From Desulfobacterales bacterium (GTDB taxonomy: Bacteria > Desulfobacterota > DSM-4660 > Desulfatiglandales > Desulfatiglandaceae), in the NCBI GenBank assembly GCA_022013615.1, contig JAKLQB010000869.1, forward strand, positions 1 to 6,700: 6,700 nucleotides of DNA, read 5' to 3'. Position numbers and translations under genes: made by a program. Below, piece by piece: positions 5,279 to 6,700 of this stretch. The notes beneath the pieces are model-generated. The model worked only from the letters and a program-made list of their open reading frames with translations, did not search any database and was not told the DNA's origin. Each line of letters opens with the position of its first letter. The stretch's first letter is position 1.

Positions 5279-5650
5279 ATGGAAAACTCGTCTCATTTTG
5301 AGGAAGAGAAAAAGACCATAGCCCATTTTGCAGGTATTTTCCTAAAGCAAGAATTTGGTTTTCCGCCTAAATCCTTAAAAGTGCTGATGGATCACGATTT
5401 GGTAGTAATACGGGTGGATAACTTCCTCAGTCCGGCAGAGATTGAGATGGGAAAGGAAAAAAGAGACACAAGTCTAATTCATGAAATGTATTCAAATCTA
5501 TTCAACAAAGTAAAGTCGTCTTTAGTTGACCGAATCAATCAAATCACGTCAAAAAAGACGATATCGAGCCAGATCAGTATCAATATTGAAACCAAGGTAT
5601 TATTAATGACTTTCTTTTTGGCTTTGGATTCAATAAGCGCAGGAGATTAA
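5279..5650 (+). CDS. MpsC-family (DUF2294) protein
   Basis: This 123-residue soluble protein matches the DUF2294/MpsC family. The pattern is 'EFGFPPKSLKVLMDHDLVVIRV' (about 25-46), the family-typical 'LSPAE' (50-54), a basic helical stretch (about 60-90) and a C-terminal strand pair ('SSQISINIETKVLLMTFFLAL', about 96-116). The family is named after a protein linked to a sodium/membrane-potential system in Staphylococcus whose MpsAB partners act in bicarbonate uptake. The biochemical role of MpsC itself is not clear, and no mpsA or mpsB is in the window. ATG 5279 is chosen for a GGAGG 9 nt upstream (5265-5269); the in-frame codon at 5252 has no such site. It heads a likely operon with purE and copy B, and the leader RNA with terminator lies just before it. 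Confidence 0.75.
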   Translation: MENSSHFEEEKKTIAHFAGIFLKQEFGFPPKSLKVLMDHDLVVIRVDNFLSPAEIEMGKEKRDTSLIHEMYSNLFNKVKSSLVDRINQITSKKTISSQISINIETKVLLMTFFLALDSISAGD

Positions 5651-5653
5651 GAG

Positions 5654-5767
5654 GTGGTTGTTCATTGCTATGGGAGTCGGGTTACTCTCGAAGGAAAACC
5701 CCGGGATCAGATTTTGGTGGAAGAATATAAAGGAGAGATTCCCAAAACTGCTAAAAGGGGCCGCTGA
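5654..5767 (+). CDS. Possible small protein, 37 codons, GTG start
   Basis: A short frame opens at GTG 5654, 8 nt after AGGAG (5641-5645) and 3 nt after the mpsC stop, and closes at TGA 5765-5767, 31 nt before purE. It encodes a 37-residue basic product with the segments 'HCYGSRVTLEGKPRDQILV' and 'EEYKGEIPKTAKRGR'. The composition looks protein-like, without homopolymers or hydrophobic runs. Its tight spacing in the operon supports translation. No family is recognised. It could instead be the remnant of a larger protein or plain spacer sequence. Confidence 0.4.
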   Translation: MVVHCYGSRVTLEGKPRDQILVEEYKGEIPKTAKRGR

Positions 5768-5798
5768 ATAAAGATATTTGGAAAAGGAGATATGCATC

Positions 5799-6314
5799 AT
5801 GGAAAAACCAAAAGTGGGCATTCTCATGGGAAGTGAGAGTGATCTTAACACAATGCAAAAGGCTGCCCGGGTGCTGCAGGAAATGAAAGTCGCATATGAA
5901 ATGAGGATCTCATCGGCACATCGGGCACCGGACATGACGGCCGAATATGCCCGCACTGCCAGAGAGAGAGGGCTAAAGGTCATCATCTGCAGTGCAGGCA
6001 TGGCGGCTCACCTGGCCGGGGCCGTGGCTGCCCAGACCACACTTCCCGTTATTGGTGTGCCTCTTGCCTCAGGGGCTCTTTCGGGAGTAGATGCCCTTTA
6101 CGCAACAGTCCAGATGCCATCAGGGATTCCTGTGGCCACCGTGGCCATTGATGGGGCCGGCAATGCGGCCTATTTAGCCTGCCAGATTCTGGCCATCACC
6201 GACGAAACTCTGGCCCATCGTCTGGAGGCCAGCCGTCAAGCCACTCGCCAGAGGATATCTGAGGCTTCAGATAAGATCGGAAAACAGTTAGAAGGAAAGG
6301 ATTCGAAGGCTTAA
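5799..6314 (+). CDS. purE: N5-carboxyaminoimidazole ribonucleotide mutase (PurE, class I-like)
   Basis: This 171-residue enzyme works in de novo purine synthesis in the cytoplasm, converting N5-CAIR to CAIR; class II relatives carboxylate AIR directly with CO2. Motifs are 'GSESDL' (11-16), 'SSAHRAPD' (38-45, with catalytic H41 matching E. coli His45), '[19 protein letters not shown]' (66-84) and '[20 protein letters not shown]' (95-114). The 'AAHLAG' and '[13 protein letters not shown]' pattern is class I-like; class II enzymes differ there. 'AGM' replaces the common 'AGG'. ATG 5799 is chosen because AAGGAG lies 9 nt upstream; a TTG at 5778 would place that site inside the gene. It sits between the mpsC region and a carbonic anhydrase 33 nt downstream, which suggests a link to bicarbonate or CO2 supply. 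No purK or other pur gene is in the window. Confidence 0.94.
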   Translation: MEKPKVGILMGSESDLNTMQKAARVLQEMKVAYEMRISSAHRAPDMTAEYARTARERGLKVIICSAGMAAHLAGAVAAQTTLPVIGVPLASGALSGVDALYATVQMPSGIPVATVAIDGAGNAAYLACQILAITDETLAHRLEASRQATRQRISEASDKIGKQLEGKDSKA

Positions 6315-6347
6315 AGAAATCCGAATTTAGTAACGGAGGGAAAACTT

Positions 6348-6700
6348 ATGAAAAAGATAATTCCCAATCATGGAATTCGCCCCAATCCCATTGGTGATTG
6401 GCCGGAAATAGATACTACGGCATTTGTGGACCCCAGCGCCCAGATAATTGGGAACGTTCGCATTGGTCCAAATGTTTATGTGGGACCTCAAACAGTAATC
6501 AGGGCCGACGAAACAGACGCCGAGGGAAAAGTTCACCCTATAGTCATTGAAGCTGAAACCAACATCCAGGACGGAGTGATCATTCACACCAGAGAAGGAA
6601 CATCAGTAAACATAGGCCCCAGTGCATCCGTTGCTCATGGCGTTATCATCCACGGGCCGTGTGTGATCGGAGAAGGATGCTTCCTGGCCCTTAGGTCTGT
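6348..6700 (+). CDS. Gamma-class carbonic anhydrase (copy B), 3' truncated by window
   Basis: The gene starts at ATG 6348, 8 nt after GGAGG (6335-6339), and runs open to the window end, giving 117 complete codons. It is a close paralogue of copy A: about 75% identical by eye over some 110 residues, including the starts 'GIRPNP(V/I)GDWP' and 'FVDPSAQIIGNVRIGP'. Cam-type residues are all present: R52, D54 and E55 in 'IRADE'; Q74 and D75 in 'IQDG'; metal ligands H80, H97 and H102. The long acidic loop is again absent ('TREGTS'). Hexapeptide turns continue to the edge. It is probably co-transcribed with purE and could supply bicarbonate for purine synthesis (inference). The C-terminal helix is outside the window. 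Confidence 0.9.
   Translation, partial: MKKIIPNHGIRPNPIGDWPEIDTTAFVDPSAQIIGNVRIGPNVYVGPQTVIRADETDAEGKVHPIVIEAETNIQDGVIIHTREGTSVNIGPSASVAHGVIIHGPCVIGEGCFLALRS

Noticed and set aside
6327..6587. Minus-strand frame opposite carbonic anhydrase copy B
   Set aside because: It lies antisense to a strongly supported gene and has no family signal of its own.
1..6700. CRISPR array
   Set aside because: No regularly spaced repeats of suitable length occur; the TTCACGGTT units are too short and close.

Overview
The window looks like a chromosomal segment from an anaerobic, probably deltaproteobacterial (Desulfobacterota-like) organism. This rests on gene content only: a sodium-pump decarboxylase beta subunit with a tiny gamma subunit, an AcuB-like CBS-ACT protein, an MpsC/DUF2294 protein, Cam-type gamma-carbonic anhydrases, an S23-type four-helix-bundle gene and relics of accessory genes. 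Base composition is moderate, with AT-rich intergenic stretches.

Layout. 2-301 (+) is the 3' end of a patatin-like phospholipase gene. 425-505 (+) is a broken scrap of a response-regulator N-terminus. 502-1101 (-) is a complete gamma-carbonic anhydrase (copy A). 1274-1353 holds TTCACGGTT repeats and two REP-like hairpins at the start of an S23-type four-helix-bundle gene (1326-1721, +). 1773-3740 (+) is a sodium-linked cluster: a 47-residue OadG-like subunit, an OadB/MmdB/GcdB-like sodium-pump subunit, and a CBS-CBS-ACT gene cut by one in-frame TAA. 3792-4200 (-) is a decayed, unidentified gene spread over three frames. 4209-4897 (+) is a VapBC-type toxin-antitoxin operon with a consensus promoter and a candidate operator. 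4898-5278 is non-coding: an inverted repeat, a possible minus-strand terminator, then a second consensus promoter driving a roughly 97-nt RNA that ends at a strong terminator, either a small RNA or an attenuated leader. 5279-6700 (+) is a likely operon: mpsC-like gene, a possible 37-codon ORF, purE, and a second gamma-carbonic anhydrase (copy B) that runs off the window.

How the genes may work together. Two carbonic anhydrase paralogues, about three quarters identical by eye, face outward on either side of the interval. Between them lie a sodium-pumping decarboxylase module, a protein of the MpsC family (named after a sodium/bicarbonate-linked system) and purE, whose pathway step consumes bicarbonate or CO2. 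A CO2/bicarbonate/sodium theme is a reasonable inference, but nothing here proves a joint system. The most promising unexplained element is the promoter-RNA-terminator unit at 5060-5191 upstream of the mpsC-purE-carbonic anhydrase genes. The interval has also been remodelled: it holds three decayed or interrupted genes, a toxin-antitoxin pair and REP-like repeats.
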